Positions 1 to 7,088 of a stretch of DNA of 22,581 nucleotides are shown here, piece by piece; position 1 is the stretch's first letter, and each line of letters starts with the position of its first letter. The notes beneath the pieces were generated by a model. That model searched no databases, was not told where the DNA came from, and saw only the letters and a program-made list of their open reading frames with translations. Source of the stretch: a virus; IMG/VR virus record IMGVR_UViG_3300043775_000510, positions 1 to 22,581 of that record. One strand, given 5' to 3'. The translations under genes and the position numbers were made by a program.

Positions 1-277
1 GGTAAATCGTAAAAAGTAAATCATCCCCAGTATTATCAGAGTATCGTCTAAACTCTCCAGAAATATCCCATCCAGAATCGTCTCCAACAGATGTGGTGTC
101 ATAATCTAAAGGATTTTCAAGATCATCTTCAACATAAATTCTAAAAGAAGCACTATCTCCAATTACACAAGTCCAGTTAACAAGTGGGGGTATATTTCCA
201 ACATTGTATGTTGAAGGAGCAGGAGCAACGGGCTGAGTCTCCATTGCAGTTTCATTGGGGTTTCTATATACGGCCAT
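1..277 (-). CDS. Ig-like (BppU-N-like) tail protein, 3' end outside window
   Basis: The minus-strand frame opens with ATG at 277 and is still open at base 1, so the C-terminus is missing; 92 residues are visible. It begins MAVYRNPNETAMETQPVAPA, a Pro/Ala linker, then a beta-rich stretch with W-x-C-V-I-G-D-S-A-S-F-R-I-Y-V-E-D-D. The G/R-D-(S/T)-A-(S/T)-(F/L)-x-(I/V) followed by an acidic D-D-x-x-x-P pattern also occurs in the proteins at 11465 and 10263 here and resembles the N-terminal Ig-like domain of phage baseplate/tail proteins (BppU_N type). Function is therefore probably virion structural; this is inferred from pattern and position only. A TGGTATAAT element ends 6 nt before the ATG, so the gene may be transcribed leaderless. 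Confidence 0.75.
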   Translation of the reverse strand, partial: MAVYRNPNETAMETQPVAPAPSTYNVGNIPPLVNWTCVIGDSASFRIYVEDDLENPLDYDTTSVGDDSGWDISGEFRRYSDNTGDDLLFTIY

Positions 278-283
278 TGTTAA

Positions 284-292
284 ATTATACCA
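284..292 (-). promoter_or_regulatory. Extended -10 element before the left-edge gene
   Basis: Minus-strand TGGTATAAT lies directly after the TAA of the upstream gene, and 6 nt (TTAACA) separate the TATAAT from the ATG at 277. A transcript started here would begin at or next to the ATG. No good -35 is visible, as expected of a TGn extended -10. Confidence 0.5.
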
Positions 293-820
293 TTAAGCAA
301 GTCCATTTTTCAATGCCCCCCAAGTTCCGTTGCCACCAACTGAGCCAACAATAATCACACCAGTTGAAGCATTTACTTTTGCAACTACTGCAACTGCTCC
401 TGATCCACCAGTAGGAATTGAGTTTGTAAGACCTCCACCATTTGCAACATAAAGAATGTTTCCAGCGGTATATGAAGAAGTATCAACATTTTCAAACACT
501 CCAGATACAATAATAACGCCATCTGTAGCAGTTGAAATTGCTGCTTGTGTTATTCCTATCATTGGAAAAGTTGTTAAATCATCTGAATCGCATTTTGCAA
601 TTAATGGTTTTGTTGAATACCCTGAAATATAGACAGGAGTTCCTTTTGCAATTGTTGCACCTGTTGTATTTCTAACTTCAAGTGAAATAAAAGGAAGACC
701 TACGTTTGAAATAACATCTTCTATACGCTCTGCTAATGACTGAATATCCTCATGGACATTTACAGGGTCAGTTAAAACGGGATAAGGAAGATCATAAGTT
801 GTAGTTGCGCCAGTAGCCAT
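293..820 (-). CDS. Putative tail-fibre/virion structural protein
   Basis: This 175-residue protein starts MATGATTTYDLPYPVLTDPV, with a short helical N-terminal part (about 20-38, NVHEDIQSLAERIEDVI) and then a beta-rich, Gly/Thr/Val-rich body (45-175). No catalytic motif is visible. The N-terminal attachment helix followed by repeated GxVxVVAKV/GVIIVG-type strands is common in phage tail-fibre and virion decoration proteins. Its end, G-T-W-G-A-L-K, resembles the DGTWGAF near the end of the protein at 9700. It sits in the minus-strand tail gene block, immediately upstream of the left-edge gene. Start chosen at the ATG at 820; there is no clear ribosome binding site, but a TGGTATAAT sits 10 nt upstream. 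Confidence 0.75.
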   Translation of the reverse strand: MATGATTTYDLPYPVLTDPVNVHEDIQSLAERIEDVISNVGLPFISLEVRNTTGATIAKGTPVYISGYSTKPLIAKCDSDDLTTFPMIGITQAAISTATDGVIIVSGVFENVDTSSYTAGNILYVANGGGLTNSIPTGGSGAVAVVAKVNASTGVIIVGSVGGNGTWGALKNGLA

Positions 821-830
821 AGTACTTATT

Positions 831-839
831 ATTATACCA
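831..839 (-). promoter_or_regulatory. Extended -10 element before the gene at 820
   Basis: Minus-strand TGGTATAAT ends 10 nt before the ATG at 820, in the intergenic region shared with the divergent lysozyme-like gene. It matches the extended -10 consensus TGnTATAAT exactly. A transcript would have only a few leader bases and no ribosome binding site. Confidence 0.5.
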
Positions 840-885
840 CTTCACCTAATAAAAATTAAAAAGTTATAGAAATGTTACCTAAAGT

Positions 886-915
886 TTGACTTTGAGACCA
901 AATTCATGTTATAAT
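886..915 (+). promoter_or_regulatory. Sigma-70-type promoter of the lysozyme-like gene
   Basis: TTGACT (886-891), 18 nt spacer, TATAAT (910-915) with an extended TGT just before it. Start of transcription expected near 921-922, which puts the hairpin at 922-941 at the very 5' end of the mRNA. Confidence 0.75.
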
Positions 916-921
916 TAATAC

Positions 922-945
922 ATGCTACTAACAAGTAGCATTTTT
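922..945 (+). promoter_or_regulatory. 5' leader hairpin followed by a short T run
   Basis: ATGCTAC (922-928) and GTAGCAT (935-941) form a perfect 7-bp stem with loop TAACAA, followed by a run of T (to 945). It begins at the predicted transcription start and precedes the ribosome binding site AGGAGG (953-958). It could stabilise the 5' end of the mRNA or act as a weak attenuator. Confidence 0.55.
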
Positions 946-966
946 AGTCTCTAGGAGGTTTTTATT

Positions 967-1512
967 ATGAGAAGAGATAAAAAGGCTTGGATTGGAATCC
1001 TAGCATTGGTAGGGGTTGTTGCACCATTTAGCAATTTTGCCAATGCATCAACTACGGAAAACAACTTACTAATTAAACAGGCTGAAAACCCTGCTGCCAC
1101 CCACAAGGTGGCTTTTGTTGTTTCTAAAGCAAAAATGTTAGAACGTTATGAAAACAAAACAAATCTTACAGATATTGAATTAAAGAAGTTGCTTTCTTTG
1201 GTGGGATTTAAAGGCAACGACTTGGTGGTGGCGTGGGCTATTGCCAAGAAAGAATCTAATGGTCGTCCCTTAGCATTTAACGGAAACCATAAGACTGGGG
1301 ACTCCTCATATGGAATGTTCCAAATTAACATGATTGATACACTGGGTCCAGATAGACGAGATAAGTTTGATCTTGACTCTAACGCTGAATTATTCAATCC
1401 CGTCAAAAATGCTGAGATTGCATACTACATGTCTAGGGGTGGAGAAGATTGGTCTTCTTGGAAGGGCATAACACCTAAAACTAGAATGTGGATGAATAAA
1501 TTTCCTAAATAG
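967..1512 (+). CDS. Secreted lysozyme/lytic-transglycosylase-like protein
   Basis: The 181-residue product has a typical Sec signal peptide: basic MRRDKKAW, a hydrophobic core (residues 8-20) and an ANA-S cleavage site near residue 27. The catalytic domain (about 70-181) has the SLT/lysozyme-like signature: A-I-A-K-K-E-S-N-G with the likely catalytic Glu96, then SYGMFQINM (114-122), N-P-V-K-N-A-E-I-A-Y-Y-M (144-155) and D-W-S-S-W. These motifs fit enzymes that cleave the glycan strand of peptidoglycan, so it may act in host lysis or wall penetration. A signal sequence would let it leave the cytoplasm without a holin. It stands alone on the plus strand between minus-strand tail genes, with its own promoter, a good AGGAGG site and a terminator. 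Whether it is a muramidase or a transglycosylase cannot be decided by eye. Confidence 0.85.
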   Translation: MRRDKKAWIGILALVGVVAPFSNFANASTTENNLLIKQAENPAATHKVAFVVSKAKMLERYENKTNLTDIELKKLLSLVGFKGNDLVVAWAIAKKESNGRPLAFNGNHKTGDSSYGMFQINMIDTLGPDRRDKFDLDSNAELFNPVKNAEIAYYMSRGGEDWSSWKGITPKTRMWMNKFPK

Positions 1513-1528
1513 TTTTATATAAAGATTT

Positions 1529-1561
1529 ACCCCCTTGGATCTTGTCCTTGGGGGTATTTTT
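1529..1561 (+). terminator. Rho-independent terminator after the lysozyme-like gene
   Basis: ACCCCC (1529-1534) pairs with GGGGGT (1550-1555); an inner GGA/TCC pair closes the loop, and a T-rich tail (ATTTTTA) follows. It lies between the convergent genes ending at 1512 (+) and 1576 (-). Confidence 0.75.
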
Positions 1562-1575
1562 ATATAAGAACAATT

Positions 1576-2316
1576 TTATCTAAATATTTTTTTATGCCAA
1601 AAACTTTTTTTATAAGAATCTTCAAAATGTGTAGTATTAACTGTTGAATCTTTATATTTTTCTTTATAATCTTCATCAGACATGTAAACTTCTGAAATAA
1701 ATTCATCTCTTTTAAATGGTATTACTTGAACCATTGGGGTTCCAGTTTTAAAAACCCCTTCAAAACCTTTTTCGTTCATCTGAAAAGGAAAGTTTACTGG
1801 ATGCTCAAAAGTGTCAGTATCTACTATTCCAGGCATAATTGTAAATGGAAGACCTCTATGCATTGGTGTAGTAAATAAACAAGAATATCCTGGAGGTGTT
1901 TTAATTATCCAAGGATTAATAAATTTTGGCAATCCTTTTAAATGAACTCCAGAGTGCGGGTATCCTTCAACCTGTTCTATATTATGTGACTCAATTGGAC
2001 ATTCTGCAGTCCATGCAAAATGTGTTTTATAATCTTCATCGCCTGGATTTTCTCTTGATTGAAACACGGTTACATCGCTTGGTATTTTTAGTATATATCC
2101 AGCAGTTAAAGTATCAAAAACTGGCATGCATTTTTTAATAGTAGAGTTAGTTTGTCTAGTTGAAACTCCATTTTTTTTAATATAACTACCTTCAACTACT
2201 TTGTTTTTTACAAAAATAGGAGCATCTTTATACCATTCAGGCATAAAGTTAATAGAAGGTTCTGGAGGTGGAGTCTCCAATATAAGACTATTTATAAACT
2301 GTATAACGTTTGTAAT
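1576..2316 (-). CDS. DUF6065-like protein, unusual start codon
   Basis: From the first accepted start (TTG at 2280) it has 234 residues. Homology to the copy at 12159 continues upstream, through I-L-E-T-P-P-P-E-P-S-I-N-F-M-P-E-W-Y, so translation probably begins earlier. The frame is open back to a TAA at 2329-2331 and holds no ATG or GTG; ATT at 2316 follows a GGGGG purine tract at 5 nt, and CTG at 2328 is another option. Conserved family features: C-M-P-V-F-D-T-L-T-A-G-Y, P-S-D-V-T-V-F, I-I-K-T-P-P-G-Y-S-C-L-F, L-P-F-T-I-M-P-G-I-V-D-T-D and G-T-P-M-V-Q-V-I-P-F-K-R. These match the general layout of DUF6065, a family of unknown function with a probable beta-barrel fold. It is the last gene of the minus-strand run. 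The exact start is unsure; the coding call is firm. Confidence 0.75.
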   Translation of the reverse strand: MTNVIQFINSLILETPPPEPSINFMPEWYKDAPIFVKNKVVEGSYIKKNGVSTRQTNSTIKKCMPVFDTLTAGYILKIPSDVTVFQSRENPGDEDYKTHFAWTAECPIESHNIEQVEGYPHSGVHLKGLPKFINPWIIKTPPGYSCLFTTPMHRGLPFTIMPGIVDTDTFEHPVNFPFQMNEKGFEGVFKTGTPMVQVIPFKRDEFISEVYMSDEDYKEKYKDSTVNTTHFEDSYKKSFWHKKIFR

Positions 2317-2354
2317 TTTTGCCCCCAGTTAATTATTATTATTTTTAAAAAATA

Positions 2355-2651
2355 TTAGTCTTCAGTAGGAGTTGTATCTACAACAATTGGTGCATCTGGT
2401 AATGCAGCGTCAACAACTGCTCCAGGGGTCTCTTCTACTGTAAACCTTGTAAAAGTATTTAACTCTTCGTTATATAGATATCCAGATGTTATAAACTCTG
2501 ACTGACTAATTTCTGTTACATCAACCACCTTGGGCTGACTTAAAAAAATAGCAGCAAGTCGGTCATCTGTATTTAATACATCCGCAACTACTCCATCAAT
2601 TATAAAGGCTATTCTTGCTGGTACTAACTCTTCTATAGTTTCTGTTGTCAT
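2355..2651 (-). CDS. Small tail-module protein of unknown function
   Basis: The 98-residue product starts MTTETIEELVPARIAFIIDG. The core A-R-I-A-F-I-I-D-G-V-V-A-D-V-L-N-T-D-D-R-L-A-A-I-F-L is a compact alpha/beta unit seen in small proteins of phage tail regions; the C-terminus is acidic and Pro/Val-rich. No catalytic residues are recognised. The ATG directly follows the TAA of the gene at 2652-2894, and the ribosome binding site (AAGGAG) lies within the end of that gene, so translation is probably coupled. A virion or assembly role is inferred from position only. Confidence 0.75.
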   Translation of the reverse strand: MTTETIEELVPARIAFIIDGVVADVLNTDDRLAAIFLSQPKVVDVTEISQSEFITSGYLYNEELNTFTRFTVEETPGAVVDAALPDAPIVVDTTPTED

Positions 2652-2894
2652 TTATTCCATCTCCTTAGTATAAGACACTCTTACTGCCTCCCACTTTCCA
2701 AGTGGGCATTTTGCATTTGGTAATGATGTTTTTAGTTTCATTACACATCCACATTCCTTGCATTGTCCTGTTATTTTGATAAATCTTGGACATTCATTAC
2801 AGATAGAAAGTCTTTCTTCCTGTATTTTTTCTGTAACCTTTCCAATATTTTTATTGAAAAGATCCCATGGCCTTGCAGGTCTATCATTTTCCAT
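2652..2894 (-). CDS. Six-cysteine zinc-ribbon-like protein, paralogue 1
   Basis: This 80-residue protein carries the pattern P-W-D-L-F near its start, then R-L-x-I-C-x-x-C (Cys32, Cys35), C-x-x-C-G-C (Cys45, Cys48, Cys50) and A-x-C-P-x-G-K-W (Cys63). The spacing suggests a bound metal, probably zinc. Two more copies with the same pattern are at 7644 and 13337. It differs from them in a 13-residue tail after the GKW. Start is the ATG at 2894 with AGGGG upstream and an extended -10 (TGGTATAAT) 14 nt upstream. The function is unknown; a role in virion assembly or protein binding is only a guess. Confidence 0.8.
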   Translation of the reverse strand: MENDRPARPWDLFNKNIGKVTEKIQEERLSICNECPRFIKITGQCKECGCVMKLKTSLPNAKCPLGKWEAVRVSYTKEME

Positions 2895-2908
2895 TTTTAC
2901 CCCTAATA

Positions 2909-2917
2909 ATTATACCA
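2909..2917 (-). promoter_or_regulatory. Extended -10 element overlapping the preceding stop codon
   Basis: Minus-strand TGGTATAAT; its TAA is the stop codon of the gene ending at 2910. The ATG of the next gene (2894) follows 14 nt downstream after an AGGGG site. Confidence 0.45.
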
Positions 2918-4388
2918 CTGTTACATTTATGTTGTTAACATAAGACCCTTGAAGATGATCAGCAGAAGTTTTAAATACTCCAACCCTGCTTCCCTTTGTT
3001 CCTGCTCCTGCATCATAAGTACCAGTGACTATTGCTGAGCCACCCTTGTTTACTGCGCTATATCCAGTATAAGTAATAACATTTCCTGAAGTGCTTACTG
3101 CAATTGAACGAACTGGGTTAATACTTGATGCAAACTGGTTATTAACAACAACAGTACTTGGATTTTTAATTCTTAGTTGAGATGTATAGTTAGTTACATA
3201 GTTTGTGTTTGTAACGTTTGAAACATTTGTATTAGTTGTATAGTTATATCCACCGCCATTAAAGGCGCAATCAATAAAGTACCCATAACGATTAGGATTG
3301 CAGATATTACCAAGACCAGTTCTTACTGGTGTTGGTACACCACAAGTGGCTCTAGTGGTAGCATAATTTGGAGAATAATCATCGTAGCATCCAGCGTTTA
3401 CGTTAAATGGACCAAAAGATCCAGTAGCGTTTGAGCCTGTTGAACAACTATTTCCGCTTGTTCCTGAAAATCCTGGCCCGTTACATGTTGTTGTTGATCC
3501 TACTACTGTTGTTGTTGTATAGTTTGGATATATACCCCAATAAGATGCTGAGTCTGTGACCCAAATTGCTAAACCAACACCTCCTTGATCTGAATACATA
3601 TCTACCTGGGCATTGCTAATTGCTGAAGTAGAAAGAGCAACAGTTGCCATTGAGTCTGCAGCATTTGCTGAATAAGCCATATTTGAGTCTACGCTAAATG
3701 TTCCCCTATCAACTGTCCAAGTTGACAATCCATCAGAAGATGTTCCAAGAACACCGTTAGCCCTATCAAATGTATCTACTAGTGTTGCTAAAAATGTTGT
3801 TACTGATGAGGATGCAGAAGATGCTGAAGATACGCCATTTGCGTTAGTAGCAGTTACTGTAAATGTATATGCCGTTTTTTGTGCAAGACCTGATACAGAA
3901 ATTGGACTTGAACCAGTACCAGTAATGCTGGAAGGGGATGAAGTTGCAGTATAAGCCGAAACTGCTTTTCCTCCAGTTGCTCCTGCTGTATATGCAACGG
4001 TTACTACTCCTACTGCAGTTGCGTTTACTGCTCCAATGGTTGGAGCCTGTGGCACTGTTGTGGCTGTTACTGATGAGGATGCACTTGATGCTTCTCCCGT
4101 ACCAGCAGCGTTAGTTCCTGTTACTGTAAATGTATAGGCTGTATTTGACTGAAGTCCAGCGACTACTATTGGTGAAGAAGAGCCTGTACCTGTATACCCT
4201 CCAGGTGAGGAAGTTACTGTGTAAGAGGTTGCTGGGGCACCAGATGCTGCTGGTGTAAATGCTACAGATGCTGCTCCATTGTTATATGCCCGTGATGTTC
4301 CGACATCTGTTGCTGAAACAATAGTTGGTGGGTTTGGTTGCAAGAACCCCTTAGTGTTCTGTGAACCTGTGACTCCGATAATTGGCAT
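2910..4388 (-). CDS. Large tail adhesin with two Fn3-like domains
   Basis: A 492-residue protein with two fibronectin type III-like domains at about 20-110 and 112-197, each ending in the typical A-Y-T-F-T-V-T-(G/A)-T-N-A-x-G pattern and a Ser/Ala-rich linker. A third region (about 198-492) starts D-T-F-D-R-A-N-G and looks like a lectin/LamG-like beta-sandwich; it is interrupted by a long Cys-, Asn- and Tyr-rich insert (about 300-400, seven Cys). Fn3 and lectin-like modules are common in phage tail proteins and are thought to help adsorb to the host surface. Start at 4388 has a strong AGAGGAGAAATTA leader. The first gene downstream of the modification cassette; it is a likely substrate candidate for it, which is inference. 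Confidence 0.85.
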   Translation of the reverse strand: MPIIGVTGSQNTKGFLQPNPPTIVSATDVGTSRAYNNGAASVAFTPAASGAPATSYTVTSSPGGYTGTGSSSPIVVAGLQSNTAYTFTVTGTNAAGTGEASSASSSVTATTVPQAPTIGAVNATAVGVVTVAYTAGATGGKAVSAYTATSSPSSITGTGSSPISVSGLAQKTAYTFTVTATNANGVSSASSASSSVTTFLATLVDTFDRANGVLGTSSDGLSTWTVDRGTFSVDSNMAYSANAADSMATVALSTSAISNAQVDMYSDQGGVGLAIWVTDSASYWGIYPNYTTTTVVGSTTTCNGPGFSGTSGNSCSTGSNATGSFGPFNVNAGCYDDYSPNYATTRATCGVPTPVRTGLGNICNPNRYGYFIDCAFNGGGYNYTTNTNVSNVTNTNYVTNYTSQLRIKNPSTVVVNNQFASSINPVRSIAVSTSGNVITYTGYSAVNKGGSAIVTGTYDAGAGTKGSRVGVFKTSADHLQGSYVNNINVTVV

Positions 4389-4412
4389 TAATTTCTCCTC
4401 TTAGACATTGAT

Positions 4413-4421
4413 ATTATATCA
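4413..4421 (-). promoter_or_regulatory. Extended -10 element before the Fn3 adhesin gene
   Basis: Minus-strand TGATATAAT, 24 nt before the ATG at 4388 and upstream of a good AGGAG site. It lies in an 89-nt gap, one of the wider gaps in the tail block. Confidence 0.5.
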
Positions 4422-4477
4422 TGTTTTATATAACTTAATAAGCCTATCCTGTTTGACATTTAACTCAAATAATAAAA

Positions 4478-5179
4478 TTAAAGAGTTTCCCAGAGATGCT
4501 TTTCTAATTGATACCGTTCTTCAAAATTAGGAACATTCCTATAGTCGCAGCACTTACATACTGGTCGCCCATCGGAATAATCTGGGGTTGACCAGTATCC
4601 CATCTTTGCTCTAAATTTAAAATCTGCTTCATGTCCATGTCTATTAAACCCATCGGTTGAGCCTTCTACAAAAAACCAGTGATCAGGTTCTGCAAATTGC
4701 ATAAATAGCAGGTGCACAAACTTATCCTCATCTTCTGTAGGAAACTCTGGTCTCCAGTGCATACTGTCATTCCCACAAAACACAATACAGTCATTTGGCT
4801 GCTCATCATAAAAAACATCATCTACTGCTAATTGCCAGTCAACATTCTTGTCAATACAAATATCTAGTGAATACTGACAGGCTGATTGATCATAGTGTTT
4901 CCATAGTTGTGGTTTGATACCGTTTTGCTTTTGGTATCTGCCAGTGTGAAATCCTGCTCTAAGAAGGGTATCAGAGCCAAATGCCTTCTTTGCTATTTCT
5001 AGAATTTCTGCTTCTGTTTCAAGGTCAAAGCGTACTTCCTCTAACCATCTACCTGCAACGGTGTGATAAAAATGTGGTCCATCAGGTCCTAGATTCATTT
5101 CTAGTATTTGCTTCTTTATCTTCTCAAATAGTTCTGCTGGAAGGAAGTTCTTAATTGATCTTGTGTCTACAGTTTTCAT
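4478..5179 (-). CDS. 2OG-Fe(II) dioxygenase-like protein with Cys-rich tail
   Basis: Starting at ATG 5179, which overlaps the stop of the upstream gene as ATGA, it has 233 residues. A longer frame back to 5245 exists but has no support. The Fe(II)-binding facial triad is visible as H95-Y-D97 (W-K-H-Y-D-Q-S) and H141 (M-H-W-R-P). The distal block H-L-L-F-M-Q-F-A-E-P-D-H-W-F-F is shared with the gene at 5176, so the two are paralogues. The C-terminal part (185-233), absent from the paralogue, contains C-K-C-C-D. These enzymes use 2-oxoglutarate and O2 to hydroxylate a substrate, often a protein side chain. It ends the modification cassette. The target is unknown. Confidence 0.8.
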   Translation of the reverse strand: MKTVDTRSIKNFLPAELFEKIKKQILEMNLGPDGPHFYHTVAGRWLEEVRFDLETEAEILEIAKKAFGSDTLLRAGFHTGRYQKQNGIKPQLWKHYDQSACQYSLDICIDKNVDWQLAVDDVFYDEQPNDCIVFCGNDSMHWRPEFPTEDEDKFVHLLFMQFAEPDHWFFVEGSTDGFNRHGHEADFKFRAKMGYWSTPDYSDGRPVCKCCDYRNVPNFEERYQLEKHLWETL

Positions 5180-5727
5180 TCTTGCTCCATTCTTTTTGTT
5201 TTTAAAATTTCTTGAATATGTTCTGGCCCTTTTGTAAACCACCAATGATCTGGTTCAACATAATGGAAAAATACTACTCCAATCTTACCAGTATTATTAT
5301 AAAGGGTTTCTCTCCAATGTTCATACTCTTCACCCATGAACATGATTGCTTCATTTGGCATTGCTGTATATGCTTTGCCATCTACATATAGGGCCCAAGG
5401 ATCTCCTTGATAAAGAACTAAGTCAAGGGTATATGTGCAAGCATTTGCATCTTTGTGCTTGTGAAGACTAATAGTTTCATCAGAATACTCTGCAAATAAT
5501 GAATATGATGGAAGCATAGTCTGACTTCCAAAGTATTCTCTTGCTATTGGCAACAGTATTTCACTAAACTCTTTTAATATTGGCTCCGATTGATCTCCCG
5601 CTAATTTTCTACCAAACTCGTCAGTTCCCACAGATTTTAATCCTTCGTGATTTTTAAAATGCATACGAAGTCTATCAAAGTCTCTTGGGTTTAAAACATT
5701 TTTAATTAATCCAACTTCTTTATTCAC
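5176..5727 (-). CDS. 2OG-Fe(II) dioxygenase-like protein
   Basis: A 183-residue protein starting at GTG 5727, preceded at 4 nt by AGGAGG; this GTG overlaps the end of the methyltransferase gene (stop at 5720). The HxD motif is H91-K-D93 (L-H-K-H-K-D-A-N), followed by beta strands C-T-Y-T-L-D-L-V-L and the distal His137 (E-H-W-R). The end F-F-H-Y-V-E-P-D-H-W-W-F matches the downstream paralogue. The fold expected is the double-stranded beta helix of 2OG-Fe(II) oxygenases. The usual Arg or Lys that binds 2-oxoglutarate is probably Lys148 but this is uncertain. Its gene overlaps both neighbours, so co-translation is likely. Substrate unknown. Confidence 0.8.
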   Translation of the reverse strand: MNKEVGLIKNVLNPRDFDRLRMHFKNHEGLKSVGTDEFGRKLAGDQSEPILKEFSEILLPIAREYFGSQTMLPSYSLFAEYSDETISLHKHKDANACTYTLDLVLYQGDPWALYVDGKAYTAMPNEAIMFMGEEYEHWRETLYNNTGKIGVVFFHYVEPDHWWFTKGPEHIQEILKTKRMEQE

Positions 5728-6310
5728 TTATCCTCCTAACAATAACTAGATAACTATCATTATATTCTGTTTTATGAGTATCTGTTAAGTCTATATATTC
5801 TACAGCATATTTATTTATTTGTGATTCTAATTTTGACTTCCATTTTTCTACGTCTAAGTCTTTAATATCTTCTATAATATATACCCCTTCATAATTTAGC
5901 CATTGGGATACTTCTAAAAATGTGCTATATGTTAATTCAAAGTTATGTGAAGCATCATCAATTATTAAATCATAAAATATTTCATTAGTCTTATATCTAA
6001 AGTCTTTAAATGTATCAATATTGTTTTGATCGGCATAATAAGAAAATACGTCATCTTCATTAATCAAGAAATCAAGATTGTTGTCTACAAAAAATAATTT
6101 AGCATTTGGATATAAAACTTTCCATGCATTTTTTGAAAATCCTAGGCCAATGCCTATTTCAAATATATTTTTAACAGAATATCTATCTTTAAACAGTTTT
6201 GAGTATGCTTCGTGGTATCCATGATCTCTTGCTTTATCAGTTCCACATAGGTTAAAATAGTATTCAAACATGTTAGATTGAAGAATGTGCCTATCTAATG
6301 TCTTATTCAT
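5720..6310 (-). CDS. SAM-dependent methyltransferase, MycE-like sugar O-methyltransferase
   Basis: The 196-residue product starts at ATG 6310, whose reading frame overlaps the last codons of the glycosyltransferase; a longer frame to 6418 runs antisense-free through that gene and is not needed. Motifs: C-G-T-D-K (22-26), G-Y-H-E-A-Y-S-K-L-F (31-40), the SAM-binding loop F-E-I-G-I-G-L-G-F-S (50-59), D-L-I-I-D-D-A-S-H (114-122) and G-V-Y-I-I-E-D-I (142-149). This order (GTDK, xExGxGxG, IDDASH, YIIED) is that of the metal-dependent MycE/macrocin O-methyltransferase-like family, which methylates sugar hydroxyls. Sitting next to a glycosyltransferase, it may cap a sugar with a methyl group. The acceptor is unknown. 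Confidence 0.8.
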   Translation of the reverse strand: MNKTLDRHILQSNMFEYYFNLCGTDKARDHGYHEAYSKLFKDRYSVKNIFEIGIGLGFSKNAWKVLYPNAKLFFVDNNLDFLINEDDVFSYYADQNNIDTFKDFRYKTNEIFYDLIIDDASHNFELTYSTFLEVSQWLNYEGVYIIEDIKDLDVEKWKSKLESQINKYAVEYIDLTDTHKTEYNDSYLVIVRRISE

Positions 6311-7088
6311 AGTACCTGGCCATATTAGAACTAAAGTAGTGGTGTATAAAAATTTTACTTTTATCTTGTTTGTCAAAATTAAGGCCAAGAGATATATCAT
6401 CTTCATCAAAATATTCATGCTGTATATTTAAGTCTTTAATAACAGAAAATGCAGAATACTGAGATATAGTCCAAAATAAAATATGATCATTAGAATTATT
6501 TAATTCATTATATATAACATTTGTAAAATGTGAAATTTTGTCCACAAGCATCGTCATAAAAAAATCAATGTGTGGTCCAAGTGCATTTTTTGAAACTATT
6601 ATTTGTCCATCATTTATTGCTGGCATTATATTTAAACTTAAGGTTAAATCGTTTACAACTTTATCATCTAATTCTTTTTTTAAATAAAATATATCTTTGT
6701 TATATTTATTAAATAATTCTTCTGGACTTTTATAAAATATAGTATCAGTATCTAAATATAGAATTTGATCTAAATTAAATCTTTTTAATGACTCTATCAT
6801 ATTGTGCCATCTGTGATGCAAATGCCTATTCCATGGGTATTCTGGAATTTTATCTGTCCATCTAACTAGTACATCCTCATTGTTAAACCGAACTAAACTT
6901 ATATTATTATCATTAAAAAAACTTTCTTTTGATAAATCAAATTTTGAAGAATAAAAAAATATTATATCTATATTAGAAAATTTTCTAATGCTTAATATTG
7001 ATTTTAGTATTTGTTTATAGTTATGATGTTGAGAATAATCATCGTCAAAATATAAAGAGTATACTATAGCCCTTTTTAAGCCATCCAT
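6303..7088 (-). CDS. Glycosyltransferase with DxD motif (GT-A fold, GT8-like)
   Basis: This 261-residue protein begins with a beta-alpha unit (A-I-V-Y-S-L-Y-F-D-D-D-Y), and has the hallmark D-Q-I-L-Y-L-D-T-D-T-I-F-Y at 107-119, with the metal- and nucleotide-sugar-binding D113-T-D115. Further on, A-I-N-D-G-Q-I-I-V-S and a C-terminal I-F-I-H-H-Y-F are like those in GT8-type and related nucleotide-diphospho-sugar transferases. It should transfer a sugar from a nucleotide-sugar to an acceptor in the cytoplasm. Its ATG overlaps the end of the hydroxylase gene by 13 nt, and its end overlaps the methyltransferase start. It is very AT-rich, more so than the tail genes. Whether the acceptor is hydroxylated protein, DNA or host glycan cannot be seen. 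Confidence 0.8.
   Translation of the reverse strand: MDGLKRAIVYSLYFDDDYSQHHNYKQILKSILSIRKFSNIDIIFFYSSKFDLSKESFFNDNNISLVRFNNEDVLVRWTDKIPEYPWNRHLHHRWHNMIESLKRFNLDQILYLDTDTIFYKSPEELFNKYNKDIFYLKKELDDKVVNDLTLSLNIMPAINDGQIIVSKNALGPHIDFFMTMLVDKISHFTNVIYNELNNSNDHILFWTISQYSAFSVIKDLNIQHEYFDEDDISLGLNFDKQDKSKIFIHHYFSSNMARYYE

Noticed and set aside
1146-1406. Minus-strand frame within the lysozyme-like gene
   Set aside because: Antisense shadow; the plus frame has a clear signal peptide and catalytic motifs.
6311-6418. Longer N-terminus of the methyltransferase
   Set aside because: It overlaps the glycosyltransferase; homology begins near ATG 6310.
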